This document shows positions 27,012 through 36,204 of a stretch of 64,000 nucleotides of DNA, piece after piece; within the stretch, counting starts at the first letter, position 1, and each line of letters starts with the position of its first letter. The stretch spans positions 16,627-80,626 of the forward strand of contig NZ_BOMB01000014.1 in assembly GCF_016861975.1 (NCBI RefSeq). Direction: 5' to 3'. A model generated the notes under the pieces. That model made no database searches. It was not told the DNA's origin and saw only the letters and a list, made by a program, of their open reading frames with translations. The translations under genes and the position numbers were made by a program. Origin of the DNA: Actinocatenispora rupis. Lineage in GTDB: Bacteria > Actinomycetota > Actinomycetes > Mycobacteriales > Micromonosporaceae.

Positions 27012-28006
27012 GACCGTCCCTTGTCGTACTGGTAGAAGGCCCAGGCGTCGGCGATGATGGCGGCCAGGTCCGGCTTCGCGGGCGCCCAGCCCAGCTCGCG
27101 CCGCGCCTTCTCGGCCGACGCGACCACGACGACCGCGTCGCCGTCCCGCCGCGGCGCCAGCGTGACCGGCAGCTTCGCCCCGGTCACCTCCCGCACCACC
27201 TCGACGACCTGCTTGTTGCTGTACCCGTTGCCGTTGCCCAGGTTGTAGATCTTGTGCGTGCCCGCCTCGGCGCTGTCGAGCGCCAGCAGGTGCGCCGTCG
27301 CCAGGTCCTCGACGTGGATGTAGTCGCGGATGCAGGTGCCGTCCGGCGTGTCGTAGTCGTCGCCGTACAGCAGGAACTCGGCGCGGTCGCCGGCCGCGGC
27401 CTGCAACGCGATCGGGATCAGGTGCGTCTCCGGGTCGTGCCGCTCACCCAGGAACGCCGCCGACGAACCCTCCGCCGGGACCGACGCGCCGGCCGCGTTG
27501 AAGTACCGCAGGCTGACGGCGCCGAGGTCGGACGCGCCGGTCGCCGCCGTGATCATCATGTCCACGGCCAGCTTGCTCGACCCGTACGGGTTGGTCGGCG
27601 CGGGCGGGGTGGTCTCGGTGATCAGCTCGTCGGTGCCCGGACCGTCGCCGTACACGGCGGCCGTGGAGGAGAACACCAGCCTCCGCACACCGGCCGCGCG
27701 GATCGCCTCCAGCAGCGCGAGCGAGCCGCGGATGTTGACGTCCCAGTACAGCTCGGGCTTGACGACCGACTCGCCGGCCGCGATCTTGGCGCCGAAGTGC
27801 AGCACCCCGTCGAACCCGGCGCCCGGCGTCAGCACCTGCGCGACGTCGTGGATGGACAGCTCGTGGAACGGCACCTCGGCCGGTACGTTGTCGCGGTGTC
27901 CGGTCGACAGGTCGTCGAGGATCTCGACCTGGTGGCCGGCGGCCAGCAACTGCCGCGTGACGATACTGCCGATGTACCCGGCGCCGCCGGTGACGAGAAG
28001 CTTCAC
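27008..28006 (-). CDS. galE: UDP-glucose 4-epimerase
   Basis: A 332-aa short-chain dehydrogenase-type epimerase converting UDP-galactose to UDP-glucose. The NAD loop is KLLVTGGAGYIGSIVTRQLL at the N-terminus; the catalytic set is Ser-Thr in FSSTAAVYG and Tyr-Lys in NPYGSSKLAVD; SLRYFNAAGA and CIRDYIHVEDLA are GalE-specific. GTG 28006 overlaps the galT stop by 4 bp, and the galE stop overlaps galK. The very tight coupling indicates fixed stoichiometry of the three enzymes. Confidence 0.97.
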   Translation of the reverse strand: MKLLVTGGAGYIGSIVTRQLLAAGHQVEILDDLSTGHRDNVPAEVPFHELSIHDVAQVLTPGAGFDGVLHFGAKIAAGESVVKPELYWDVNIRGSLALLEAIRAAGVRRLVFSSTAAVYGDGPGTDELITETTPPAPTNPYGSSKLAVDMMITAATGASDLGAVSLRYFNAAGASVPAEGSSAAFLGERHDPETHLIPIALQAAAGDRAEFLLYGDDYDTPDGTCIRDYIHVEDLATAHLLALDSAEAGTHKIYNLGNGNGYSNKQVVEVVREVTGAKLPVTLAPRRDGDAVVVVASAEKARRELGWAPAKPDLAAIIADAWAFYQYDKGRS

Positions 28007-29097
28007 TGTTGGTTCGACTCCCTCAGCATCTGTGCCGCCTGCTCCGGGCGGATGTCGTTGACGAATGCCCCCATCGCCGACTCCGATCCTGCCAGGTACT
28101 TGAGCTTGCCCGCCGCGCGGCGGACGGAGAACAGCCGAAGATGCAGGTACGCGAGGTGCCGGTCGGCGTGTACCGGGGCCTGGTCCCACGCCGCGATGTA
28201 CGGCATCGGCGCGTCGAACAGCCCGTCGAAACGCCCCAGTACGTCCAGGTACAGTGCCGCGAACGCGTCCCGCTCGGTGGAGTCCAGCGCCGGGATGTCC
28301 GCCACCTGCCGGTGCGGGTACAGGTGCACCTCGAACGGCCAGCGCGCCGCCGCGGGTACGAACGCCGTCCAGTACTCGTTGGCGGCGACGACCCGCTCGC
28401 CGCCGGCACGTTCCGCCGCGAGCAGGTCGGCGAACAGGTTCCCGCCACCGGTCCGGTGCGCGTACCGCCGGGCCGAGTCGAGCATCGTCGCGGTCTGCGG
28501 CGTCACGTACGGGTAGCCGTAGATCTGGCCGTGCGGGTGGTGCAGCGTGACGCCGATCTCCTCGCCGCGGTTCTCGAAGCAGAACACCTGGGCGATGCCG
28601 GGCAGCGCGGACAGCTCGGTGGTGCGGTCCGCCCACGCCTCCACGACCGTACGCACCCGCGCCGGTGACAGCCGCGCGAACGCCGAGTCGTGGTCGGCGG
28701 TGAAACACACCAGCTCGCAGCGGCCGCGCCCGGGCACCGTCGGTACCAGCCCGGCGTCGAGGGCGCCCGGCCCGCCGTCCGGCCCGATCCGGTGGCTGAA
28801 CGACGGGAACCGGTTCTCGAACACCACCACGTCGTAGTCGTACGCGGGGATCTCGCTGGACCGGGCCGGCGTGGACGGGCACAGCGGGCACTCGTCCGAC
28901 GGTGGCAGGAACGTACGGTCCTGGCGGTGCGCGGCGACGGCGACCCACTCGTCCATGACCGCGTCGTACCGCAGCTCGGAGGCGGGGGGCGGCTCGGGCA
29001 GCGAGCGCCGGTCGGGCATGGACCGGTCGGCGTCGTCGCGCTCGTCGAAGTAGATCAGCTCGCGGCCGTCGGCGAGCAGGATCGGCGTGCGCTTCAT
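28003..29097 (-). CDS. galT: Galactose-1-phosphate uridylyltransferase
   Basis: A 364-aa HIT-superfamily enzyme that exchanges UMP between UDP-glucose and galactose-1-phosphate. The catalytic HPHGQ motif is at about residues 187-191, the second His being the nucleophile; the zinc-type CPLCP is at 70-74. The C-terminal domain contains AAWDQAPVH and HLRLFSVRR, and GSESAMGAFVNDI is present. ATG 29097 overlaps the regulator stop by 4 bp (ATGA). It follows the regulator and precedes galE. Confidence 0.97.
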   Translation of the reverse strand: MKRTPILLADGRELIYFDERDDADRSMPDRRSLPEPPPASELRYDAVMDEWVAVAAHRQDRTFLPPSDECPLCPSTPARSSEIPAYDYDVVVFENRFPSFSHRIGPDGGPGALDAGLVPTVPGRGRCELVCFTADHDSAFARLSPARVRTVVEAWADRTTELSALPGIAQVFCFENRGEEIGVTLHHPHGQIYGYPYVTPQTATMLDSARRYAHRTGGGNLFADLLAAERAGGERVVAANEYWTAFVPAAARWPFEVHLYPHRQVADIPALDSTERDAFAALYLDVLGRFDGLFDAPMPYIAAWDQAPVHADRHLAYLHLRLFSVRRAAGKLKYLAGSESAMGAFVNDIRPEQAAQMLRESNQQ

Positions 29098-29888
29098 CGG
29101 GCGGCCCCGTCGTTCTCCTCGCCGGCGATGAGCAGCTGGCCGACCAGCCCGTCGAGCGCGGCCCGGGCACTCGCGGGCAGCCCGGCGTCGCTGACCACCA
29201 CGTCGGCCTCGTCGAGCCGGGCGATCGTGGAGATGCCGACCGTCTCCCACTTGGTGTGGTCGGCGAGTACGACCAGGCGGCGGGCCGCGGCGACCAGCGC
29301 CTGGTCGGTCTCCGCCTCCATCAGGTTCGGGGTGGTGAAGCCGGACCGCTCGTTGATCCCGTGTACGCCGAGGAACAGCTGGTCCAGGTTGAGCGACCGG
29401 ATCGCCGTCACCGCGAACGGCCCGACCAGCGCGTCCGACGGCGTACGGATGCCGCCGGTGAGTACGACGGTCTGGTCGACGCGCCCGTTGTGGTAGAACA
29501 CCTCGGCCACCGGTACGGAGTTCGTCACCACCGTCAACCCCGGTACGTCCAGGAGCTGGTGCGCGAGCGTCCACGTCGTCGTACCGGCGGACAGGGCGAT
29601 CGCGGTGCCGGGGGAGACGAGGGACGCGGCGCGGCGGGCGATCGCCTCCTTCTCCGCCTGCTGGCGTACGGACTTGGCGGCGAAACCCGGCTCGTCGGTC
29701 GAGCCGGGCGCGAGGGTGGTGGCGCCGCCGTGCACCTTGGCGAGCAACCCGCGTTGGGCCAGGTTCTCCAGGTCGCGCCGGATCGTCATGTCCGACACGC
29801 TGAACTCGCGGACGAGGTCGGACACCCGGACTCCGCCGTGCCGACGTACCAGGTCCAGGATGGCGGTCTGGCGTTGCTGTGCGAGCAT
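29094..29888 (-). CDS. DeoR/GlpR-family regulator of the gal operon
   Basis: A 264-aa transcription factor. The N-terminal winged HTH has the family pattern QQRQTAILDLVRRHGGVRV and SDMTIRRDLENL (about residues 4-56); the C-terminal sugar-phosphate sensor domain (DeoRC, about 75-235) carries ALSAGTTTWTLA and VVLADHTKW. GGAGG precedes ATG 29888. As the first gene of the gal operon it probably represses it and is induced by a phosphorylated sugar such as galactose-1-phosphate; the ligand is inferred from context. A CGTTCGAACG palindrome about 125 bp upstream is a candidate site. Confidence 0.9.
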   Translation of the reverse strand: MLAQQRQTAILDLVRRHGGVRVSDLVREFSVSDMTIRRDLENLAQRGLLAKVHGGATTLAPGSTDEPGFAAKSVRQQAEKEAIARRAASLVSPGTAIALSAGTTTWTLAHQLLDVPGLTVVTNSVPVAEVFYHNGRVDQTVVLTGGIRTPSDALVGPFAVTAIRSLNLDQLFLGVHGINERSGFTTPNLMEAETDQALVAAARRLVVLADHTKWETVGISTIARLDEADVVVSDAGLPASARAALDGLVGQLLIAGEENDGAAR

Positions 29889-30010
29889 CAGGCCTCCTGC
29901 GTCGGGTGTGCCGACCACTCGCGGCGCCACCGGATGCCCGGTCGTCCCGGTGCGTTCGGGCAGGTGCGCCGCTGCACCCACCTTCGTTCCAGACCGACCA
30001 AGAGTCAACA

Positions 30011-30020
30011 CGTTCGAACG
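30011..30020. promoter_or_regulatory. Candidate operator upstream of deoR-galTEK
   Basis: CGTTCGAACG is a perfect 10-bp palindrome, 123 bp upstream of the regulator start, and TTGACT follows it in the direction of transcription on the minus strand. No clear -10 box was found. The gap 29889-30277 otherwise holds the promoter of the sugar transporter at its right end. Confidence 0.4.
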
Positions 30021-30191
30021 AAAGTGTGGCACACCCGTGCCGCGGCGGGCCCAGCCGGGTGACGCGGTCGCCGCGGCAGGTTTCGGGTCCATTGCCGCGC
30101 CGCGGTCGATGCGTGACCGGCCCGTGGCGTACGCGTATCCGCGGGTCGGCCCGGGTTTCGCATCGATAAGGCCACGAGCCTGGTGAAGGGC

Positions 30192-30239
30192 TTGACAGCC
30201 CTCATCCAGGGCGATGGAATGTGGGGACTTTTGAAAGGT
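30192..30239 (+). promoter_or_regulatory. Candidate promoter and operator of the sugar ABC transporter
   Basis: TTGACA (30192-30197), a 17-bp spacer and TGGAAT (30215-30220) form a plausible promoter. Immediately after it, ACTTTTGAAAGGT (30227-30239) is an imperfect palindrome placed where a repressor would block transcription. Confidence 0.45.
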
Positions 30240-30277
30240 CGCGTTTGATTCTTCGTACTTTCCTGTAGGGGGTTCCG

Positions 30278-31615
30278 ATGGCCCAGTCTCCGACCGGCCC
30301 GGGTCCGCACCTGTCCCGGCGTGGCCTGCTGCGCGGTGCCGCGTTCGGCGCGGGCGCGCTCGCCGTGCCCGGCCTGCTCGCGGCCTGCGGTGGCGGCAAC
30401 AGCAGCAGCAGTGGCACCACGAAGAGCGGCGGGAGCGGTACCAACATCTCGTTCGGCTCGAACTACTCCGACCCGGCGCCGAAGTCCGCGTTCGCCGGGC
30501 TGATCAACGACGCGAAGGCGGCGACCGGCGTCACCACGAAGATCAACACCACGGACCACAACACGTTCCAGAACAACATCACGTCGTACCTGCAGGGCAC
30601 GCCCGACGACCTCGCGACCTGGTTCGCCGGCTTCCGCCTGCAGTACTTCGCGGCGCAGGGCCTGCTGTCGCCGATCGACGACGTCTGGGACAAGATCGGC
30701 AAGAACTTCAACGACGCGGCCAAGTCGCTGTCGAAGGGCGCCGACGGGCACTACTACCTGGTGCCGCTGTACAACTACCCGTGGGTCGTGCACTACAACA
30801 AGAGCACGTTCGCGCAGAAGGGCTACGAGGTCCCGACCACGTGGGACTCGTTCATCGCCCTGGCCAAGAAGATGAAGAAGGACGGCCTGACGCCGCTGGC
30901 GTTCGCGGACAAGGACCTGTGGCCCGCGCTCGGCACGTTCGACATCCTCAACATGCGCATCAACGGCTTCGACTACCACATGAAGCTGATGCAGAACAAG
31001 GGCGCGGCGTACACCGACAAGGAGATCACCGCGGTCTTCGACCACTGGCGCGAGCTGATGCCGTACCTGCAGTCCGGGGCGAACGGGCGGATCTGGCAGG
31101 ACGCGGCGAAGACGCTGGAGGCCAAGCAGGCCGGGATGATGTTCCAGGGCACCAACCAGGTCGCCGCGCAGTACGCGACCGACAAGAAGGACGTCAAGGA
31201 CCTCGACTTCTTCGCGTACCCGGAGATCAACTCGGCGTACGGCCAGGACTACATGGACGCGCCGGCCGACGGGTTCATCATGCCGAAGAAGGCGAAGAAC
31301 ACGAAGGGCGCCAAGAAGGTCCTGGAGTACATCGGCACGCCGGAGGCCGAGACGTCGTACCTGAAGGGCGACTCCTGGGACGTCGGTCTCGCCACCGGGC
31401 TCGTCGCGCCGACGTACAACGACATCCAGAAGAAGTCGGCCACGATGATCGCGAAGCAGAAGGCCGTCGCGCAGTTCGGCGACCGGGACACCGACCCGGC
31501 CATGGCGACCGCGCTGGAGCACGCGATCCAGGACTTCATCGGCAACCCGACCGCGTCCAACGTCCAGTCCCTGCAGAAGAGCCTGGCCAAGCAGGCCAAG
31601 TCCATCTTCGGCTGA
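30278..31615 (+). CDS. CUT1-type carbohydrate ABC transporter substrate-binding lipoprotein
   Basis: A 445-aa exported sugar receptor. The signal LSRRGLLRGAAFGAGALAV has twin arginines at 14-15 and a lipobox LLAAC with Cys37, so it is a Tat-type lipoprotein; a Ser/Gly/Thr linker follows. The mature part is a family-1 extracellular solute-binding fold (YLQGTPDDLATWFAGFR, PLYNYPWVVHYNKSTF, PTTWDSFIALAKKM). Two permease genes follow but no ATPase, as is usual for CUT1 systems that share an MsiK-like ATPase in actinobacteria. Location next to the gal operon suggests a galactose-containing sugar, which is inference. ATG 30278 has a modest AGGGGG upstream. Confidence 0.92.
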   Translation: MAQSPTGPGPHLSRRGLLRGAAFGAGALAVPGLLAACGGGNSSSSGTTKSGGSGTNISFGSNYSDPAPKSAFAGLINDAKAATGVTTKINTTDHNTFQNNITSYLQGTPDDLATWFAGFRLQYFAAQGLLSPIDDVWDKIGKNFNDAAKSLSKGADGHYYLVPLYNYPWVVHYNKSTFAQKGYEVPTTWDSFIALAKKMKKDGLTPLAFADKDLWPALGTFDILNMRINGFDYHMKLMQNKGAAYTDKEITAVFDHWRELMPYLQSGANGRIWQDAAKTLEAKQAGMMFQGTNQVAAQYATDKKDVKDLDFFAYPEINSAYGQDYMDAPADGFIMPKKAKNTKGAKKVLEYIGTPEAETSYLKGDSWDVGLATGLVAPTYNDIQKKSATMIAKQKAVAQFGDRDTDPAMATALEHAIQDFIGNPTASNVQSLQKSLAKQAKSIFG

Positions 31616-31630
31616 GCGGTTCGCACGGCA

Positions 31631-31665
31631 GGCTGCCGGTACGACGAGGGGTCGTGCCGGCAGCC
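31631..31665 (+). terminator. Intra-operon hairpin between binding protein and permeases
   Basis: A 15-bp stem with one G-U pair (31631-31645 with 31651-31665) and a 5-nt loop lies in the 76-bp gap after the binding-protein gene. It probably attenuates or stabilises transcripts so that more receptor than permease is made. Confidence 0.6.
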
Positions 31666-31691
31666 CCACGAGTACGGGAGGAGCCCGGCAC

Positions 31692-32696
31692 ATGGCTTCG
31701 ACGGTGACCGACGCGGCGGACGACGCCGCACCGTCGCCGGTGACACCGCGGCGCCGGAAGCACCGGGTCGGCCGGCTCACGCGGGGCGAGAAGATCGTCG
31801 TCCTGGTGATGCTGGCGATCCCGGTGATCGTGGACCTGGCGTTCGTGTGGGGTCCGGCGCTCGCCTCGGTGTTCCTGTCGTTCTTCAAGTGGAGCGGCAT
31901 CGGCGGGCTGGCGCTGCGGCACTGCCGGGCGCCGGGTGGCCTGCTGCCGGACAACGGCTGCTTCATCGGCGGGGACAACTACACGCAGGCGGCGACGAAC
32001 TACCCGCCGTTCTGGCCGGCGGTCGAGCACAACGTCATCTGGCTCGTCGTGTTCATCGTGTTCGCGACGCCGCTGGGGATGCTGTTCGCGGTGGTCATCG
32101 ACCGCGGAATCAAGGGCAGCCGGATCTACCAGAGCGCGCTGTTCCTGCCGGTCATGCTGTCGCTGGCGCTGATCGGGATCATGTGGGAGTTCGTCTACTC
32201 GCCGAACTACGGCCTGATCAACACCCTCACCGGCCACAACACCAACGGCAACCTCGTCGACTGGCTCGGCGACCCGCACCTCAACCTCTGGGCCGTACTC
32301 GTCGAGGCGACCTGGCGGCAGGCCGGGTACGTGATGGTGCTCTACCTGGCCGGGCTGAAGGCGGCGGACCCGTTGCTGCGGGAGGCCGCCACGGTCGACG
32401 GGGCGAACGCGTGGCAGACGTTCTGGCGGGTCATCTTCCCGACCCTGAAGCCGATCAACATCGTCATCCTGGTCGTCACGGTGATCGAGTCGCTCCGCGC
32501 GTTCGACCTGGTGTACATCACGAACCGCGGGTCGAACGGCCTGGAGATGCTGTCGGTGCTGGTCACCAACAACATCGTCGGTGAGACGTCGCGGATCGGA
32601 TTCGGCTCGGCGCTCGGCGTCGTGCTGCTGGTCATCTCGCTCGTCCCGATCTCGATCTTCCTGTACCAGAACTTCAAGCGGAAGGCGGAGCGATGA
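31692..32696 (+). CDS. Sugar ABC transporter permease (MalF-like)
   Basis: A 334-aa inner-membrane subunit with six hydrophobic segments. A large extracytoplasmic loop after TM1 (about residues 62-105, with GCFIGGDNYTQ) and the EAA loop EAATVDGANAWQTFWRVIFP near residue 233, which docks the ATPase, place it in the MalF/UgpA class of CUT1 permeases. GGGAGGAG precedes ATG 31692. Its stop overlaps the next permease start by 4 bp (ATGA). It works with the binding lipoprotein upstream and an ATPase encoded elsewhere. Confidence 0.92.
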   Translation: MASTVTDAADDAAPSPVTPRRRKHRVGRLTRGEKIVVLVMLAIPVIVDLAFVWGPALASVFLSFFKWSGIGGLALRHCRAPGGLLPDNGCFIGGDNYTQAATNYPPFWPAVEHNVIWLVVFIVFATPLGMLFAVVIDRGIKGSRIYQSALFLPVMLSLALIGIMWEFVYSPNYGLINTLTGHNTNGNLVDWLGDPHLNLWAVLVEATWRQAGYVMVLYLAGLKAADPLLREAATVDGANAWQTFWRVIFPTLKPINIVILVVTVIESLRAFDLVYITNRGSNGLEMLSVLVTNNIVGETSRIGFGSALGVVLLVISLVPISIFLYQNFKRKAER

Positions 32697-33604
32697 CCGC
32701 GGCTGCCGTGTCCGAGCGGGTGCGGCCCGCGCGCGCGTCGGGTACCGGCCGGGCCCGCGTCGGACGGATCCTGTCGTACGTGCTGATGATCGGCGCGACG
32801 GTCCTGTGGATCACCCCGATCGTGTTCACGCTGTACGTGTCGCTCCGGCCGTACTCGGAGACCTCGAAGCTGGGGTACGTGTCGCTGCCGCGCAGCCTCA
32901 CGTTCGACAACTATCGCCAGGCGTGGACGCAGTCGGACATGCTCCACTTCTTCCTGAACTCGGTGGCCATCACGGTGCCGGCGGTGATCCTGACGCTGTT
33001 CTTCGCTTCGCTGGTGGCGTTCGTGGTGGCGAAGGTCAACATCAAGATCAACGTGGCGCTGCTGATCGTGTTCACGGCCGGCAACCTGCTGCCGCAGCAG
33101 GTCATCATCACCCCGCTGTACCGGTTGTACCTGCTCATCCCGGTGCCGGGTTTCCTGTCCGAGAGCGGCCTGCTGTACAACTCGATCATCGGCCTGGTCG
33201 CCATCAACGTGGCGTTCCAGCTCGGCTTCTGCGTCTTCGTGCTCAGCAACTTCATGCGCACGGTGCCCGACGAGATGTACGAGGCGGCCGTGGTGGACGG
33301 CGCCTCCCTCTGGACCCGGTACTGGCGGCTCACCATGCCGCTGTGCCGGCCCGCGCTGGCCGCCCTCGCCACCCTGCTCACGACCTGGATCTACAACGAC
33401 TTCTTCTGGGCGATCACGCTGATCGAGACGGGCAGCCGGCGGCCGGTCACCTCGGCGCTGGCGAACCTGCAGGGACAGTTCGTGTCGAACCAGAACCTGA
33501 TCGCCGCGGCCGCGATGATGGTCGCCATCCCCACCCTCGTCGTGTACGTCCTGCTCCAGCGACAGTTCATCTCGGGGCTGACGCTGGGTTCCACCAAGGG
33601 CTGA
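32693..33604 (+). CDS. Sugar ABC transporter permease (MalG-like)
   Basis: A 303-aa permease with six hydrophobic segments, second half of the CUT1 channel. The EAA loop is EAAVVDGASLWTRYWRLTMP near residue 201, and the MalG-type C-terminus ends RQFISGLTLGSTKG, which in this class reaches into the ATPase dimer. It starts on the ATGA overlap with the first permease. A hairpin 10 bp beyond the stop separates it from trpS. Confidence 0.92.
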   Translation: MTAAAVSERVRPARASGTGRARVGRILSYVLMIGATVLWITPIVFTLYVSLRPYSETSKLGYVSLPRSLTFDNYRQAWTQSDMLHFFLNSVAITVPAVILTLFFASLVAFVVAKVNIKINVALLIVFTAGNLLPQQVIITPLYRLYLLIPVPGFLSESGLLYNSIIGLVAINVAFQLGFCVFVLSNFMRTVPDEMYEAAVVDGASLWTRYWRLTMPLCRPALAALATLLTTWIYNDFFWAITLIETGSRRPVTSALANLQGQFVSNQNLIAAAAMMVAIPTLVVYVLLQRQFISGLTLGSTKG

Positions 33605-33614
33605 GCCCGCCGCG

Positions 33615-33653
33615 CCCGCGCGGTCCGACCGGTGCAGGGGGTCGGCGCGCGGG
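33615..33653 (+). terminator. Terminator-like structure after the sugar transporter
   Basis: CCCGCGC (33615-33621) pairs with GCGCGGG (33647-33653), with a further inner CGACC/GGTCG stem across an internal loop. It lies between the permease and trpS. Confidence 0.5.
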
Positions 33654-33671
33654 CCCGGGCGTACCTGCTGA

Positions 33672-34694
<1,023 letters not shown>

Positions 34695-34782
34695 GCCGGC
34701 GGGGCTGTACGGGAAACGTTCCGGCCGGTTAGGGTGCTGGCGCTTGGTGCCGGCGGTACCGACGCGGTCATGTGGAGGCGCG

Positions 34783-35307
34783 ATGCGGGTCATCGGGGTG
34801 GCGATCGACGTACCCGAGCCCTGGGGCAGCTATCTGAACCGCTGCCGGGCGCGGACCGGCGACCCGCAGGCCGCGTACGTGCCGACCCATCTGACGCTGC
34901 TGCCGCCGACCGAGATATCCGACGAATCCGAGCCGGAGGTCGAGCGGCACCTGGCCCGGGTGGCCACCGCGCATCCCGCGTTCGGCCTGCTGCTGCGCGG
35001 TACCGGCACGTTCCGGCCGATCACCGACGTGGTGTTCGTGACCGTCGCGGCGGGGATCAGCGAGTGCGAGCGGCTCGCCGCCGACGTACGGTCCGGGCCA
35101 CTCGCCCGCGAGCTGAGCTACCCGTACCACCCGCACATCACGGTGGCCCAGGACGTACCGGAGATGGAGCTGGACCGGGTGTTCGCCGAGCTGGCGGACT
35201 TCGAGGTGCGGTTCGACGCGGTACGGTTCCGGCTGTTCGCGCACAACGGCGACCGGCGCTGGCGACCCTGCCGCGACTTCGCGCTCACCGGCCCGACCCG
35301 GTCCTGA
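34783..35307 (+). CDS. 2'-5' RNA ligase (2H phosphoesterase) family protein
   Basis: A 174-aa protein with the two tetrapeptide motifs of the 2H phosphoesterase superfamily: HLTL in VPTHLTLLPP (about residue 42) and HITV in YPYHPHITVAQ (about 121). Family members hydrolyse or form 2',5' or cyclic phosphodiesters of RNA or nucleotides; the physiological substrate here is unknown. GGAGG is 4 bp before ATG 34783. It is convergent with the minus-strand RNA unit that ends about 100 bp downstream. Confidence 0.88.
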   Translation: MRVIGVAIDVPEPWGSYLNRCRARTGDPQAAYVPTHLTLLPPTEISDESEPEVERHLARVATAHPAFGLLLRGTGTFRPITDVVFVTVAAGISECERLAADVRSGPLARELSYPYHPHITVAQDVPEMELDRVFAELADFEVRFDAVRFRLFAHNGDRRWRPCRDFALTGPTRS

Positions 35308-35373
35308 GCGGACGACACCGCGGGCCAGGCGGCGGCGACCGCGGGCAGGACAACGGTTTCAGCCTTCCAGCCG

Positions 35374-35401
35374 CACAGGGCTTCGGGCACAGGGCTTCGG
35401 G
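35374..35401. repeat. Perfect 14-bp tandem duplication
   Basis: CACAGGGCTTCGGG occurs twice in tandem (35374-35387, 35388-35401), immediately beyond the minus-strand terminator. Recent slippage or a protein site are possible; nothing further is visible. Confidence 0.6.
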
Positions 35402-35404
35402 CAT

Positions 35405-35483
35405 AAAAAACGACCCATGGGTGCTTCCTCCCCTGCTGTCGCAGGAAAGGTCCGGGTGGACAAGTCCCGGAACCCATGGGTCG
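35405..35483 (-). terminator. Intrinsic terminator with U6 tract
   Basis: CGACCCATGGGT and ACCCATGGGTCG form a 12-bp stem around two small hairpins and are followed by TTTTTT on the minus strand, a rare strong U tract for this genome. Confidence 0.75.
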
Positions 35484-35588
35484 GATGGTTGTCTGGGATT
35501 CACCGGCCGCCACGGTCGTCGCCGCCCACGTGTTGGCGACGATGGCTGCCTCTGGTCGGTAAAAACCAGTCGTCCGACGTTCGGCGGC

Positions 35589-35627
35589 CTAGCGGACAAC
35601 CACCTCGTGAGTCCGTTTACCACACAT
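35589..35627 (-). CDS. Tiny leader ORF, 12 codons
   Basis: ATG at 35627 opens a 12-residue frame reading MCGKRTHEVVVR, stop TAG at 35589-35591. Its ribosome site, AAAGGAGGTGG at 35636-35646 with an 8-nt spacer, is nearly a full complement of the 16S rRNA 3' end, far stronger than for the neighbouring genes. A frame this short with so strong a site is best explained as a sensing leader peptide. The peptide is basic and Val-rich; it has no run of a single amino acid that would name the regulated pathway. Confidence 0.5.
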   Translation of the reverse strand: MCGKRTHEVVVR

Positions 35628-35660
35628 TGATCGGACCACCTCCTTTCCCACGTGGCTCGA

Positions 35661-35689
35661 ACAGTACTTCGCCGTCGCGGCGTCGCCAA
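35661..35689 (-). promoter_or_regulatory. Candidate promoter of the minus-strand RNA
   Basis: On the minus strand TTGGCG (35689-35684), a 17-bp spacer and TACTGT (35666-35661) match TTGNC-N17-TANNNT. The start site would be near 35654, about 8 nt before the Shine-Dalgarno. Confidence 0.55.
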
Positions 35690-35776
35690 GGTCTTTTCCC
35701 GCCGGTACCGGGACGGCGTCGGCCGTACGCGGGGGCAGCTTCGACCGTACGTAGAAGGATGGTCATACTCGGCGGT

Positions 35777-36040
35777 GTGAAGCTGTCTCGGTTGACGTCG
35801 ACCCTGCTCGTCGCGTTCGGTGTGTGGTCGTGGGTGATCTGGCCGCGGTTCGCGGTGGCGATCTGGCAGGACGACCGGTCCTGGCACGGCGGTTCGCCCA
35901 CCTCGTTCCTCTGGGTACACGCGCTGATCGTGGTCGCGTCGGTGGTGTTCGGCACCGCCATCGGGGTGCTCGGGATCCGCGGCTGGTGGGCCCGTCGTCC
36001 GGTCCGCGGAGACGGTGCCGGAGGCCCGCATTCGAGATAG
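35777..36040 (+). CDS. SCO4848-family small membrane protein
   Basis: An 87-aa protein with two hydrophobic segments (about residues 6-27 and 46-68) and a charged middle with W-Q-D-D-R-S-W. MKLSRLTSTLLVAFGVWSWV and the FLWVHALIVVASVVFGTAIG region are typical of the SCO4848 family, which sits at this same locus downstream of trpS in actinomycetes. GTG 35777 gives the usual MKLS start; ATG 35759 would add six residues and neither has an ideal ribosome site. Function is unknown. Confidence 0.75.
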   Translation: MKLSRLTSTLLVAFGVWSWVIWPRFAVAIWQDDRSWHGGSPTSFLWVHALIVVASVVFGTAIGVLGIRGWWARRPVRGDGAGGPHSR

Positions 36041-36204
36041 TCGGCTCCGATCGTCGCCCTCCGCCGTGGCCCTCGTCGTCCTGGCAGGTCACGGCTCGGT
36101 GTCGGGAGCCCCTCCGTGTCGGTACCAGCGGGTAGTGCCCGCTACGCTGCCCACCGGTGAAAGCCACCGCGACGGCGCGGTGGCTGCTGCGGAAGGAGAC
36201 CGTC

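Larger units (their letters stand above)
35405..35654 (-). ncRNA. Structured minus-strand leader-like RNA with tiny ORF and intrinsic terminator
   Basis: A predicted 250-nt transcript with every part of an attenuator. It starts after a promoter at 35661-35689, carries a 12-codon ORF with an extended Shine-Dalgarno, then a hairpin (35516-35523 with 35535-35542), and ends with a 12-bp stem (35411-35422 with 35472-35483) followed by six U residues (35405-35410). Inside the terminal stem are two small hairpins. TGGTTGTC at the end of the tiny ORF can pair with GACAACCA at 35486-35493 beside the terminator, an obvious antiterminator option. No gene follows on this strand. I do not recognise a known RNA family. 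The rest of the gap 35308-35776 holds only the tandem duplication. Confidence 0.6.

Noticed and set aside
35405..35627. WhiB7-, Trp- or Cys-type leader, or RNase P/SRP RNA, as identity of the minus-strand RNA
   Set aside because: The tiny ORF has no Trp or Cys run, no matching target gene follows, and the conserved RNase P and SRP core sequences are absent. Left as unknown.
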